Assembly: GCA_019693395.1 (NCBI GenBank)
Contig: JAAMXP010001403.1
Coordinates: forward strand, 14,627 to 43,072
DNA from: Ettlia oleoabundans
Taxonomy: Eukaryota; Chlorophyta; Chlorophyceae; Chlamydomonadales
DNA: 28,446 bases
Direction of reading: 5' to 3'
Position numbers and translations under genes: made by a program. The notes below the pieces were generated by a model that had not been told where the DNA came from, did not search any database, and saw only the letters and a program-made list of their open reading frames with translations. Positions 1-11,400 of the stretch are shown here, in pieces. Every line of letters starts with the position of its first letter. Positions within the stretch are counted from its first letter, which is position 1.

Positions 1-178
1 CACAACACTGGCACGTAGAACCCTGTTGCGCGACTCATGTACATTGCGCAACGCTGCAGCGTGCTCTTTTCTTTCAATGTGCCTGGTGCATAACCCATGC
101 CTACCCACCTACCCCCATCAGCCGGCCAAACACTCCAAGCTCACGCCCTGTATCCTGCACCCTGCTCCCCCAGTGCAG

Positions 179-2132
179 GTGGGCGTGCTTGTGAACAACG
201 CGGGTGTGTCTCACGATCATCCCGAGTACCTGCATGAGCTGGATGAGGGGTCTGTCTACGACATGGTCACAATCAACGCACTGGTGCCAGCCTTGGTGAG
301 TTAGTTGGCTGCCTGGCTGGCTGGCTGGCTGGCTACCTGGCTGGGTTGGTTGGATGCTGGATATGGTTGTATTGCTGGCTGGCTACCTGGCTGGGTTGGT
401 TGGATGCTGGATATGGTTGTATTGCTGGCTGGCTTGTGGGACAGACAGTGGTGCTGTTGCCGGCATGAAGTTGGTCGGTCCGGTAAACCTTTGCATGCAT
501 GTGCCACCAGTTTGCTGACAGAAGTTGTGCCAGACAGTGAGGCACATGCGCTGTGCTGTGCTGCCTTGGTGCTCCACATCAGCCCAGACTGGTTGGGCTG
601 CTTGCTCCATATGTCCATGGTGCACGCATCACATGTTATGTGCATCACGCTGTCGCAGTGTGCTGTCAATGGCGCCTGAGCCACTATCTGCCATTTCCTG
701 CCCGGCCCTTTTCCTCCCACCTCTGCAGCTGTCACGCCTGGTGCTCAAGGGCATGCAAGAGCGGGGGCGCGGAGTGGTGATCAACATAGGCAGCGGCTCG
801 TCAACAATCATCCCATCAGCACCGCTTCTCGCCGGTGGGTATGCAAATACAGGAGGCACATGAGTGGGAAGGCGAGGGGTATTGCCTGGTCTTCAGCACA
901 TTGGCTGCATATGCCCTCGCGGTCATGTGGCTCCTTGTGCCAGCTCTGTGGCCCCTCCCTCCCCTGCTGGCATTTACCGCAGCGTGTTGTTGCGGGAAGT
1001 TTTTGCCTGCTAGCTTCTGTTGGTCAGGCTTGAAAACCTGCACGCTCCTTTCATGACTTAAGCACCTGGTGCTGTCATAGAATGCCTTCGACACGCTTTC
1101 CCACCGTTGTTCTGTCCTGCAAATGCAGTGTATGCGGGCACCAAGGCGTTTGTGGACACTTTTTCTCGCTCCCTGGATGCCGAGTACCGCGGGCTGGGTG
1201 TGCGGGTACAGAACCAGGCGCCCTTGTTTGTGGCAACCAAGATGTCCAAAATCAGGTGGGTGCATCAAAAGCAGCCATGGTGGTGTGGGTGTAAGCGCCT
1301 GAGTGTGCCTGTTTCTGGGGGGACAAAAACACTTCGCCTTCCTGTCCGGGTGTCCTTGGTCTAATAGGATATTGCACAAGAAGGGAAAATCAACAAAATA
1401 ACCACACCTTCGTCACTGAGAAGAGCAGTTGCAGCCACAAATGTTTAAAAAAACCCTCCCTGGCTAGCAAATGCCGTTGGTCACCTGACAGGCTCAGCAC
1501 CAAGAACGCTGCCGTCACACCTGCTACAATTGGCTGTTGGGCACATAATGCAGGCATGCTCGGCTGGATGCCCCCACCCCTGAGACCTGGGCCGCTGCGG
1601 CGGTGCGGCAGATTGGGAGGGAGACCAGCTTCACGCCCTACTGGTTCCATGGCATACAGGCGCGCACCTGAGGACTGTCGCATACTGCACCTCGCTGTTT
1701 GACCTGGCTGCACGAGGATGCCCTACATCCTGGGTTGCCTCCCTGTTGACGGCTGGCCGGCCTGCATGCTGCCTTACACACAAAGTTCAATGGCGGCTAG
1801 GGCATGCTGCCACATCATGCAATCTATCTTTGCTCTATTGGTTGAGCCCACGAGTCGCTGTCATGCCATCCTTCAAGTTGTAGGGACTCACCTCCTCCAC
1901 TGCCCTACCTCACCCTGCCTATGTGCCTGGTTGCTGCCTGCAGGAAGCCTTTGTTACATCTGCGCCCGTGTGGTTGATCAACCGCCAGGTCATGAGCATC
2001 CACCAGGGCTTACGCTCACGCTTCTACAAACGCCAGGCACGCAAGGAGGCAGAGGCAGCGGCAGCCGCAGGGGGTGCTGAAGAGGTGCCGCCGCCCTCGG
2101 AGACCAAACGTGAGCTGCGCCGCCGCAAGTGA
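179..2132 (+). CDS. KCR1: Very-long-chain 3-oxoacyl-CoA reductase (KCR, HSD17B12-like SDR), 5' partial
   Basis: Short-chain dehydrogenase of the ER fatty-acid elongase, which reduces 3-ketoacyl-CoA with NADPH. Exons read: 179-295, 729-834, 1129-1255, 1554-1659, 1944-2132; all junctions keep frame and give 214 residues. Seen: NNAGV, the catalytic-Ser strand INIGSGS, the YxxxK pair in VYAGTKAF, MSKIR, then PTPETWAAAAVRQIG and TPYWFHGIQ as in plant KCR. The family is about 310-320 residues, so roughly the first 100, including the Rossmann TGxxxGIG, lie upstream of the window; 1-178 reads as intron. The C-terminus is strongly basic (KRELRRRK), compatible with an ER protein. The fourth intron (1660-1943) appears to begin GC rather than GT. 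The gene is convergent with MMS19. Family assignment is firm; specificity for very-long chains is inferred from similarity. Confidence 0.92.
324..434. repeat. 50-bp tandem repeat, about 2.2 copies, in a KCR intron
   Basis: A 50-base unit containing GGCTACCTGGCTGGGTTGG recurs exactly at 331 and 381, and a third partial copy (ATTGCTGGCTGGCT) ends near 434. It is preceded by a short (CTGG)n run from about 306. It lies inside the intron 296-728 and has no coding meaning. Confidence 0.9.
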
Positions 2133-2389
2133 GATGCGGGAGTTAATGGCATTGTGCGTCTCCTGGCAAGCACAAGTCGTAGACAGAGCTGTAGCTTACA
2201 CCTTATGAGCCAGCCAGCCACAGTAGTGCCTGAATGGCTTCTGTTGAAACGAGACGAGGAGTTCTGTCAGGTGCTCCGTCAGCTGAATGAGTGACCCATA
2301 CAGGCCATGGGTGGAACTGAGCCACCACAATCCATCAATTTGCATTGCGAGCTGCAGCACTGCAATGGCGTCACTAACAATGACCAGCC

Positions 2390-2394
2390 TTACA
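2390..2394 (-). terminator. Candidate TGTAA polyadenylation signal for MMS19
   Basis: TTACA on the plus strand (TGTAA on the minus strand), 136 bases beyond the MMS19 stop codon. It is the nearest such pentamer and fits the usual algal 3' end. Confidence 0.45.
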
Positions 2395-2412
2395 CACATT
2401 TTGTGCCATACA

Positions 2413-2417
2413 TGTAA
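2413..2417 (+). terminator. Candidate TGTAA polyadenylation signal for KCR
   Basis: First TGTAA on the plus strand after the KCR stop, 281 bases downstream. TGTAA is the common green-algal poly(A) signal; use here is inferred. The 393-base interval 2133-2525 between the two convergent stops otherwise shows only 3' untranslated sequence. Confidence 0.5.
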
Positions 2418-2525
2418 CAGCCCCGTTCAAAGGTTGGCTGCTTGATTCATGATACATGTTTGCACAAAACGCAGCTAACAAGTTGACGAAAGAGTTCAAA
2501 AGGCGTAGGATGAGTCCCGCCGTGC

Positions 2526-5500
2526 TCAGAAGGCGCTCCAGGCCTGGCGGCACCGCGCTGCCTGCAACCGCACCGAGCGGCGGTTGTCGTCCACAGCCGC
2601 CGCCAGCACCCGCGCAACGCTGCGTCGGTACGGGTGCAGGCGCGTGTAAGGCAGGTCCACCAGCAGCAGAAGGCACTGCAGCGCTGTTTCGCGTACCCCC
2701 GGCGTTGGGCGGTACGCTGCCAGCTCCAGCAGTACGGGCACCAGGCGCGGCAGCAGCTCTTCTTCTGCCTGCTGTTTACCTGCACCCCAGGGGGGATGTG
2801 GCCAGCATGAATGTGACTGTAGGCGGAACAACAGGAAGGGCACAAGAGGTTGAGCGATTTGCACACAGACTCATTAATGATATCAGTCAAGCTCATCCAA
2901 ATCCACTGGCATTGCCATCTGCTCAGCAGAAGCTCACCTGCGCTGCTCATCAGGGCATCACTGACCAGCAGCAGCAGGGACAGCAGCAGGTCGCTGTCAG
3001 CCAGGGGCCCCCGTTGCAGCACCGACAGGCACTGCAGCATCCAGGGCAACATGCGCTGCTGCTCCTGCTGCAGCACGCCAGCGGGAGCTGAGGCCAGCAG
3101 GTGACCGAGGCCCAGCAGCAGCACAGGAGATGCCAGCAACGGAGGTGCCTCCTGGCCAGCAGCTGACGCTGGCTGCTGCGCTTCGCCAGTGCTTTGCATG
3201 CTGCGCTGTACCTGGGGCAGCAGCTGGCTGGCGGTTGTTGTGTACAAACGCTGCTGCCACAGAGGCTTGGCAATTGCATGCGCCTGCTTGCTCAAGCCAA
3301 CGCTGCCGCTCCCGCCAGCAGCCAGCACCGCGCCCAAAAAGCGTGCTGCAGCCTGGGCGCCTGCTGCCAGCTTCACTGTAGCCGCATCATCGCCGCCTGC
3401 CATTGCTGATGAGCCGCCGTCGGCCTGAAGCTGCTGCCAGCGCTGCGTGGCTGCATCCAATGCACTGATGACACGGCTGACCACAGCATCCGCCTCGCGG
3501 GAACCCCTCATGGCCAGCCCTCGGCTCACAGCCGCCAGGCAGCTCCAGGCAGAGGGTGATGCCGCCAACAGGCTGCCAGCGCCGTTGGTGGTGCCGGCAG
3601 CAACCGCATCATCCGGCACCGCCAGGCCGCAGGCAGGGTACAATTGCTGATGAAGCACATTTAAGACGGCTTCCCCAAACTCGGAGGAACCTGCGCATTT
3701 GCCAGTGGCATCAAACACATGCAGCGTTATCATGTTTGAGCATGCCAGATTGATGGTTGAGGCCAACACACACTGTTGAGCACCAGCCTTGGTCATGAAC
3801 GGCTGGCCAGGTGCCCCGGTATGCCATGCTGCACAGCCAGCCAGCCAGCTCCTTGGGCATACCTGCTGCATCCCATTTGTTCAACAGGGCGGCCGCCGCC
3901 AGGCCCGCCCAGTGCCCTGCAGGGCTCCCTGCCGGCTGGGTCAGGTCCAGCTGTACCAGCTGCTGCACCAGGGCAGATGCCGGCTGCTCAGCCGCCAGAC
4001 CACTCACCGCCTCCGGCCTCAGCGGCACCAGCAGTGCACAGCAGACTGACATCTGCAGGCCGCTGGCCAGAGCCGCCGAGCCAGAAGCGTGAGGCTGCAG
4101 AAGGGCGGGGGCTGCGCAGGCTGCCAGCGAGTGCTGCTGCGGGGCTGGTGCAGTGCGCATGGCGTGAAATGCCAGCTCAGCGCACGCTGCCTGCACCTCT
4201 GGGCCCACCGTTGCACAAGCTTGTGCAGGCAGCAGTTGGACGGCATCATACAAATGCTGTGCCAGCTGCAAGAAGCATGCGACTGATGGCGCACCCTCCG
4301 AGCCGGTGTGCTGCTGTGCACGAGGCGCCGACACAATGCTTGTCGCCGTCTGAAGCAGCTCCTGCAGCAGCTGCCCGCTGCTGACATCAACCGCGGCTGC
4401 TGCTGGCCCCGAAAGCGCTGCCGCAGCTGTAGCAGCAGATGGCAGCAGCTGCTGGATGGCTTGATCCAGTGCCACCACAATCTCCAGCTGCAGGCCGACA
4501 GAAGCAACAGCCAAGGCCCGCAACGCAGCCAGCGCTGCCGATGCCGTCTGCCGCTGCCCTGCGGCTGACACCAATTGCGGCAGCGCTGCCTCTGCGAGCA
4601 CGGAGGCATGGCCGCTGCCCGCCAGTTCTGCCAATGGGGCCACGACTGAAGCGTGCTGACCTGGACCGCTGCCTCCTGGCGCCAGCAGGAGCTGCAGTAC
4701 GCTGCTCACCGCTGCTTCTACAGCCCCCCGAGGCAGCTGCGCAGTCTGATCTGGGTCAGAGAACACGGCAGCCAGCAACGCCAGCTGCAGCGCGACAGCC
4801 CGCTTCTGCGTGCAGTCCATGGGGAGCAGCGGCCAGCTGGTAACCCACTGCTTCTTACCAGCTGCAGCGATCTCCTCCCCGTCAGCCGCCTGCTCCTCCT
4901 CCAATATTTCAACATCCATGGCAGCAGCCTGCTGTGCAGCCGCGGACAAGCCCGCAGAAGCCGCTGCCACAGCCTGCTGCACCAATGCACCCCCAACTGT
5001 AGCATGAGGCGCTCCAGGACCATGAGCAGAGGAGGGCTGCTGCTGCCGCTGCGTTGAAGCTGACAGCATGCCCAGCACAGCGCTCCAGGCCAGGCACTGC
5101 TGCTGCCAGCCTGCGCAGCTGCCCGCGGCAGACTGATCAGCTGCCACAGCCAGCAAGGCAGGCACCAGCTGCGCCAGCGCCTTGGCTGCCGCAGGACCAC
5201 CGGCGCGGCAGAGCGCCTCTGCTGCCCGGGATCCCGCCTGCGCACGCAGGGCGCTGCGGCGGTGCATGGCGGCATCAGTGCCGGGCGCCCGGATGCAAGC
5301 CAGCATGTCTTGGAGCATGGAGTCTCCCAGCACAGTTTCTGCCAGCCTGGCTCCAGCTGGTGGCACCTCGTCAGCGCTGCTCCCACTGCCACCGCGCTCG
5401 CTGCACTGGAAGGCGGCGATGCAGTGCGCCAGGCAGGTGGCGGCTACCCCCGCCAGCTCATCAGCAACTGCCAGGTCAGCAGCCAGCAGGCCCTCAGCAG

Positions 5501-7728
5501 CCGGCGCTGCCAGCTCAGGGCGCAGCGCGGACCACAGCGTGCTGACGTGGCTGGCCAGTGGGGTGGGGCCGTACCCCTCTGCGCAGGCACCCAGCAGAGA
5601 CAGGGAGTCCAGCTTGGCCTGCCTGCACCCAGTGGCACGATGCATGCATTGCACGGCTCAGTGGACCATTGATACTTGAAGCCTTCTAAGCACGGCAATG
5701 GCCCTGTTGTCATGTTGTTGTCCCGCCATGGAGTCTCTCATCAGTCATGCTCAACCACCCATACACCCGCTGGCTTCACCCATCACACAACCTCCTTCCA
5801 GCCTTACGACCTCCGCATCCCCACCTGAGCGTGGAGCTCAACTTTTCACAGGCCAGAGGCAGTAGGTGCGGTGCAAACAGGGGCTCAGCAGCCAGGGTGG
5901 CCTCCAGGCTGGCAGCCAGGTCCGCACGGCTGATCCTGCACGGCAGGGGCAAGTTTGCATTTGGATAGACCAGGTGAACGAAACCTGAAGGGGCGTGAAG
6001 CAATGAGTATGAGGGGAATGGGAGCGTACAGTTGCTGGCAGTGTTGCATTTGGGAACTCAGGAAGCACTTGCGACCAATGAGATGTAGGTCCAGCAGCGT
6101 AGCACAAGGAATCCAGAGTTCAACACGCCCGCCCGGCACATGCCGCCACTCTTGCTACCATGGCTGCCGATGCTGATGCTAGCAGAACGTGAAAAAGGAA
6201 GGACGGGGCGACCGCACTTGTTAGGGTCGTTGGGAGGTGGCGTAAATGTAACTGGGAAGTAGCAAGCCAGGACTTCAAACAGTTCCTCGGCACCCTCCTG
6301 CAAATCAGACAAGCAAAAGGTGTCGTCCTTGCGAATGATTCACCAGGCAAAGCAGCAGGCACTGCCCCACCGCACAAGGCAACCGTACCAACCCCAAGTC
6401 CAAGCTGCTGACAATACGTAGTTGGGCGTGTTGGAAGGTTTGGACCATTGGACGGGCTCGCTTGATTGGTTTTGACTGACCGTTATGGGATTATGCCCGC
6501 GTCGAAACCTCGCAGCCCCCGTCCCCCTCACCTCCAGCTGTTCATGGCACAGGCTCGTCTTAGGCTGCAGGTGGTACAGGTGCAGCAGGCACCGAACAGC
6601 ATTGAAAGAGAGCAGCAAGCAGCGCGGGTCCTTCTCGCCATCCACTGCATCCAAGGTGTGAGGAAGGTGCATCTTGAACAACATGAGAAGGGCAGCGGAA
6701 ACCTAGGTCGAATGCCGGCTAGCTGCAGGGCAGCAAGGCAGCTGTTGTGCCCGGCTGAGAGGGAGACAAAATAACGTGGGTGCAGCCACGCTGCTGCACA
6801 CCTGAGGTGACAAGGTACTGGAACAGGTCCAGGTTGGCGCCCAGCAAGGTGCCACCATAGCCTTGCATTGCCGCCATCAACAGGCGCAGCCCCAGCATGC
6901 GGTCTGGCTGCGCCAAGGCTCGGATGAACACATGCGACACACATGCACGCATCATATCCACCGCCGCCTCGTCCTCCACCTCAGCCAGCTGCTGCTGGTG
7001 GCGGGGATTGGAGGTGGCAGGTGGCACAGCCTCCCCAGCAGCAGCAGAAGCGGCAGTGGCCCGCCTTGCCAGCAGAGCCAGGCATCCTTTCAGCGCTCCA
7101 CGAACTGCGGGCCTGCACATTTAATGTCCGGAGTGATTAATGCCTTCAGCACTTTTCAAATGAGCGCTAGTCGGTGCATGCATGCATCCCAGCTAGTCAC
7201 AACCAGATGGGCAAAGCCAAACCAGCTGTTCATCACCCTTGATATTTTTGATACGCATTGCGCAGCGCAACACTCACCAATCGTTCAGTCGGGAGGTGAA
7301 AAACTGAGCCAAGTGGTCTACATCTCCCTGCCCCGCCGCTGCTGCTGGCACTGCGTCCACAACCTGCGGGGTACAGCCGGCAAATCCAGGTGCCCACCTG
7401 GGGCCAACTGGGCAACTGCAGCTGTGCAGAGGACATCTGTGCAAAATGCCTCACAACACTGCCACAGCTCTGAGGGCGTCCTGGCAGAAACCTAGACCTT
7501 TAGACTTTGAGGACCTGCTATGCTCACCTCTGCTAGGACTGATGTGGCGCGTGCCCGCTGGGCATCGTCATCAGTGGTGAGGAAAGCCCCCAGCGCTTCT
7601 ACCACCTGTAGGATACGGGTGCTGCCCTGCTGCAGCTGAGCGACTAGCTGTGCTAGCCGCTTGGCATGGTCGCGCTCAGGGAGTTCAGTGGTGATGAGCC
7701 CATGTAGCAGCGGCACCCAGGCCGCCAT
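2526..7728 (-). CDS. MMS19: MMS19 cytosolic iron-sulfur assembly / nucleotide excision repair factor, complete
   Basis: HEAT-repeat adaptor of the cytosolic iron-sulfur targeting complex, which delivers Fe-S clusters to DNA repair and replication enzymes such as XPD. Nine exons on the minus strand: 7728-7528, 7363-7278, 7112-6802, 6644-6532, 6297-6218, 5935-5825, 5622-3863, 3690-2938, 2779-2526. All phases agree and give 1222 residues (Arabidopsis and human proteins are 1134 and 1030). N-terminal family landmarks: QVVEALGAFLTTDD, FFTSRLNDWPAVRGALKGC, DGEKDPRCL, ELFEVLACYFPVTF and LACEKLSSTL. The C-terminal HEAT signature is LPYTRLHPYRRSVARVL followed by DDNRRSVRLQAARCRQAW. Start chosen at the ATG at 7728, because the open frame above it to 7782 has no ATG and the length before QVVEAL matches Arabidopsis. 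The middle exon of 1760 bases is rich in Ala/Gln, with an acidic EILEEEQAADGEE stretch; this explains the extra length. Highly confident. Confidence 0.94.
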
Positions 7729-8470
7729 CCTGCGGGATGCCAGGCGGCAGCGGCAGGCGGCAGGTCGCGCGGCGAGATGCACAGGCGGTGTTGCTATCTG
7801 TTAAACAAGTTATGACATCGTACAATACAATAAGCCAGTGCAGGCTCAAGCGTGAAGGGGACGGTTGATGGCAAGTCCTTGACGCTTGAAAACCTCACCC
7901 CTCGGAGGTCGGAGGGCGGGCGCTTCACAGCGTTGTATTGGATGCACTCCACGCGATCAAAACCTCGACGACGCCTGCTGAGTACGCTATGCCAGATCAC
8001 TGGCGGCAGTTGCCGTCCGCTGGTTTGCTAGGCTGTTTAGTTTGGTAGTTACAACCAGGCGGATCGCTAGAAGCCTGCCATTAACCTCAAAAAAGCTTGG
8101 CTTATGAGTTCAGCTGAAATACACATGAAGATGTATGCAAATACAGGCGATTTTGGAGAGAAAAGTGAGATGGCAGGTGACGCGGATGCAGCGGTGGGGG
8201 CGAAAATCCAACAAGGCCGGTTCCGCCAACATGAACAAACAACCTCAAGGAAAAGCAACGGCCAGAAGGTGGCCGCTGAAACGTCAATAATGCATGTGAA
8301 AAATATACAGTTCTGTCGGTCACCTGACTGTAAAAGCCACCAGCAAGGCATGTGCTTGACAGGGGGGGAAACCCGACACACAGGCAGCAAACTTTTCATG
8401 TTTTTGTCAGTTTTCACAAGCATCCATTCAGCAAAAACACAGTCCATTCCAGGTTTGCAAGGGACGTGGA
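7729..8470. other. Intergenic: MMS19 promoter/5' leader and kinase 3' untranslated region
   Basis: No gene supported. Both flanking genes run on the minus strand, so this holds the 3' end of the kinase transcript (stop at 8471) and the MMS19 promoter and leader. The sequence is less GC-rich around 8090-8470 than the exons. A plus-strand open frame at 8104-8493 overlaps the kinase terminal exon and looks fortuitous. Confidence 0.6.
8049..8053 (-). terminator. Candidate TGTAA polyadenylation signal for the receptor-like kinase
   Basis: TTACA on the plus strand, 418 bases past the kinase stop on the minus strand. I noticed no nearer TGTAA in that orientation. Use is inferred. Confidence 0.35.
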
Positions 8471-11400
8471 TCAGGCTCGCATCAGCTGCATAAGCCTGTC
8501 CTCAGCCAATTCATGCAGGATGCCAGTCAGCCTGGTGGCCACCTTGGATGCAGCGGGCCTGCAACGGTCAATCCCGAAAAAGATATGCTACGGCAAGGCT
8601 CAGGGTATATCGTATGAATGACCGGCAGCAGAAGGAACGGTTCACCCAATGTCCAGTTGCCAGCACAGCATCGGCAGTGTCAGAACTGCCGTGAACAAGC
8701 TCGCGTTAGCATGATTGCGGCACAGAGGAGGGACCAAACATAGCATGCACGACTTCACCTGTGGCGTGGGTCCCAGTGGCAGCAATCCCAGACCAGGCGC
8801 CGCAGGTTGGCGGGCATGGTGGGAGGTAGGAGAAGGCGCTGCTTGCGGTGTACCTCCTCCAGCTTTCGCCCCACCACTTGGAAAGGGGCCAATCCAGTAA
8901 AGGGGCCCTCACCCTTGCACATCCAGTACACTGCAGCACAACACTAGGAGCAGCAGTTGAGTTACATATAAAAAGCAGCAATTCGGTACGAGCCCTCCGT
9001 GTGTGGGCCAGTATTGTGGTGATGTGTGCAGTGGTAACCTGGCTGCCTGCCTGTGGGACTGCATTGCGGCCAACTATGCCAACTCTAGCCCAGCAACGAC
9101 GCATAACAGTTGCACTCAGCTCCTGGGGCTGCAAGCCATGTGTGAAGCAGCTGCTCCAGAGTTCAGATGTCGCCAAAACCCCATGTATCTCACCCATGAT
9201 GCCAAGGCTGTATATATCCACGGCAAAGCGGATTTCACCGCAGGTGAAGATCTCTGCAGCAAAGGGCAGGGCCAAAACGGAAAAATAAAGTGGCTAAGAT
9301 GTGCAGCTTGTTGATTTGCCACTAGAGGTGGATGCACTGGTGCATCACCTACTGTCTGTGGCAGCTATTGGGAGCGGGATGAGGGGTACAAGGCAGAGGT
9401 GTGCTGGCTGGCTGAGCTGGCATGGCAGACGGGGGTGCTGACCTGGCGGCATGAAGTCCACGGTGCCCTTCAGCTGCGAGGTCTTGTGTGTCTGCCTGTC
9501 TCGCAGCACAGTGCTTAGACCTGCATAACAAGCAGACATTAGACATGCGACGTGCAGCAATTGGTATGCGTGACATGCGCGCCAAGTGCAGCCTTCAACC
9601 ATTGGGCATACCTCGACTCCGCCAAGCGGTGCCGCTGCACCCCAAGTCGCATGACGCCATTCGCACTGGCTGCCAACGCCCCAGCTTTTACCCTCCCACT
9701 ACAAAACGACTCAAGACCCACCAAAGTCGGAGAGCTTTGCTCTGAAGCCACGTGGATCCGAGGGGTCGGGCACCAGCAGCACATTGTTGGTGGATACGTC
9801 ACGGTGTACAATATGCCTCTCCTCGTGAAGGTGCGCTAGACCCTCAGCAACATCACGCACTGTGCGGACGATCCAGTCCTGGGGAGACAAGCATGTAAGC
9901 AGTGGGGCATGTGGGGTTAAGTACCAGGCAGGCAGGCAGACAGGCAGCCTGAGGAATCGGCACAGTGCCACATGCATCAATATGCATGCCTTTCCCGCTG
10001 CTCGTCCCTGTGTCTGCTGTAGTGCCACATGTATGTATCAAGATGCTGGTGGATGTGTAGACTCTAACAGGTTACATACATACATGGAGCAATCCCACCT
10101 ATTAAGCTGGCCTGAGCGCAAGCATTCACCCGCACATCAGGCCATGCGCTCAACAATTATGCGCTCACCAGATTAGGGTGCTTTCTGTGGCGATCAACAA
10201 AGAAGCGATCTTCGGCGATGGCACGATGCAGGTTTCCCAGGGAGCAATATTCCATCACAAGAAGCGCCATGAACCCTTCTGCTGCAGATGAGCTGGATGA
10301 TGTTGATGTGACGCTAGGCAGGTCGCTGGGGTCAGTGCCTCCACGCCCCGCTGCTGTGCCCAAAGAAGTCCACCAGGCACCCCCACTGGGGGTCCCGCTG
10401 GGCTCAGAGGCTGCATGCGGTAAGCCTGCCGGTGCTGCCTCGTTGCTGGCGGGTTGACCCTGATGCTCAGCTTCAACAAGCGACGGGGGCTGCCCGCCAT
10501 TGCCGCCCTGGCGCGAATGAAGCAGAGGCTGCTGCGGGCGCTGGGCTACATGGGCCTGCAAAAGCTGCTCATGCGCGTATGCCATCTCCGCTTCCCTGCA
10601 AGCAGGCAACAAAAGTTGACGGGAGGCAGGCGGTGAGCTGCATGCAAGCGTGCACCAACCCAAGGGAGCGGTTGAGGACAGGTGGGTGTTGAGGAGGGAG
10701 GCTAGTCTAAAGGCAGTCATGGAGCCGGTTCAGACAGGATGCATGGTCCCATGCACACATTCCCAGCCACTAACCAAAGGCTTACAGAAAGCAAGCACCC
10801 TCCCTACCAGCACCACTGCAACACAACCGCCCCTCCCAAGGAGTTGCGGCGTACCTTGAAGTGCGTGCAATAGGGCAGCGTGGCATCTGCATCCGGACGG
10901 TGACAGTGAAGTGAGTGAGGCAGCGTGAGATGGAGGGATGGCAACAGGCCATGGCGTGCTGGCACTCCTTGGCCACCTCGGCAGCCGCCCGGCGCTCGTA
11001 CAACGGAAACTCAATGACCTTTATGGCCACAATCTTGCCACAATACTGCCCGCGGTATACACGCCCAAATGTCCCTGCAATGGGATCAAGTTGGGCAAGC
11101 CTTGCATGAGCAGCCTGGGACATTCGGGGGGTGTTGGGTATATCGGCGGGTATGGCAGTGTTGCAGCGCGGTTGTTGAGTATTGGAGACATCATTGGCTG
11201 CCATGACTGCAACCCATTCTTTCTTCAGCACCACCAATCTTGGAGAACTTTGCAACCAGTGACGGTCATTAGCTGGCAGCGACAGTGCCCAATCATCCCT
11301 TATCCAGCACCAGCCAATGGCCGACCCACCCTGCCCAATGAGCGCCTGCAGAATGATGCCCTTTGAGCGCGCCACCACTGCTTCCGCACTGTCTTCCCGG

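Noticed and set aside
305..735. Open frames in the CTGG-rich KCR intron on both strands
   Set aside because: They are translations of the tandem repeat and lie between two firmly placed exons.
2447..3871. Long minus-strand open frame continuing past 2938 to 2447
   Set aside because: Its first part is MMS19 exon 8, but after 2938 it reads intron in a Cys/Trp-rich nonsense frame. The conserved MMS19 C-terminus lies in another frame beginning at 2779.
7729..7782. Extended MMS19 N-terminus from 7782
   Set aside because: The codon at 7782 is GTG, not ATG. The ATG at 7728 gives the family-typical N-terminal length.
8104..8493. 129-codon plus-strand open frame after the MMS19 promoter
   Set aside because: It overlaps the terminal exon of the kinase on the other strand, has no recognisable family and no splice or signal support; most likely a chance frame in the kinase 3' untranslated region.
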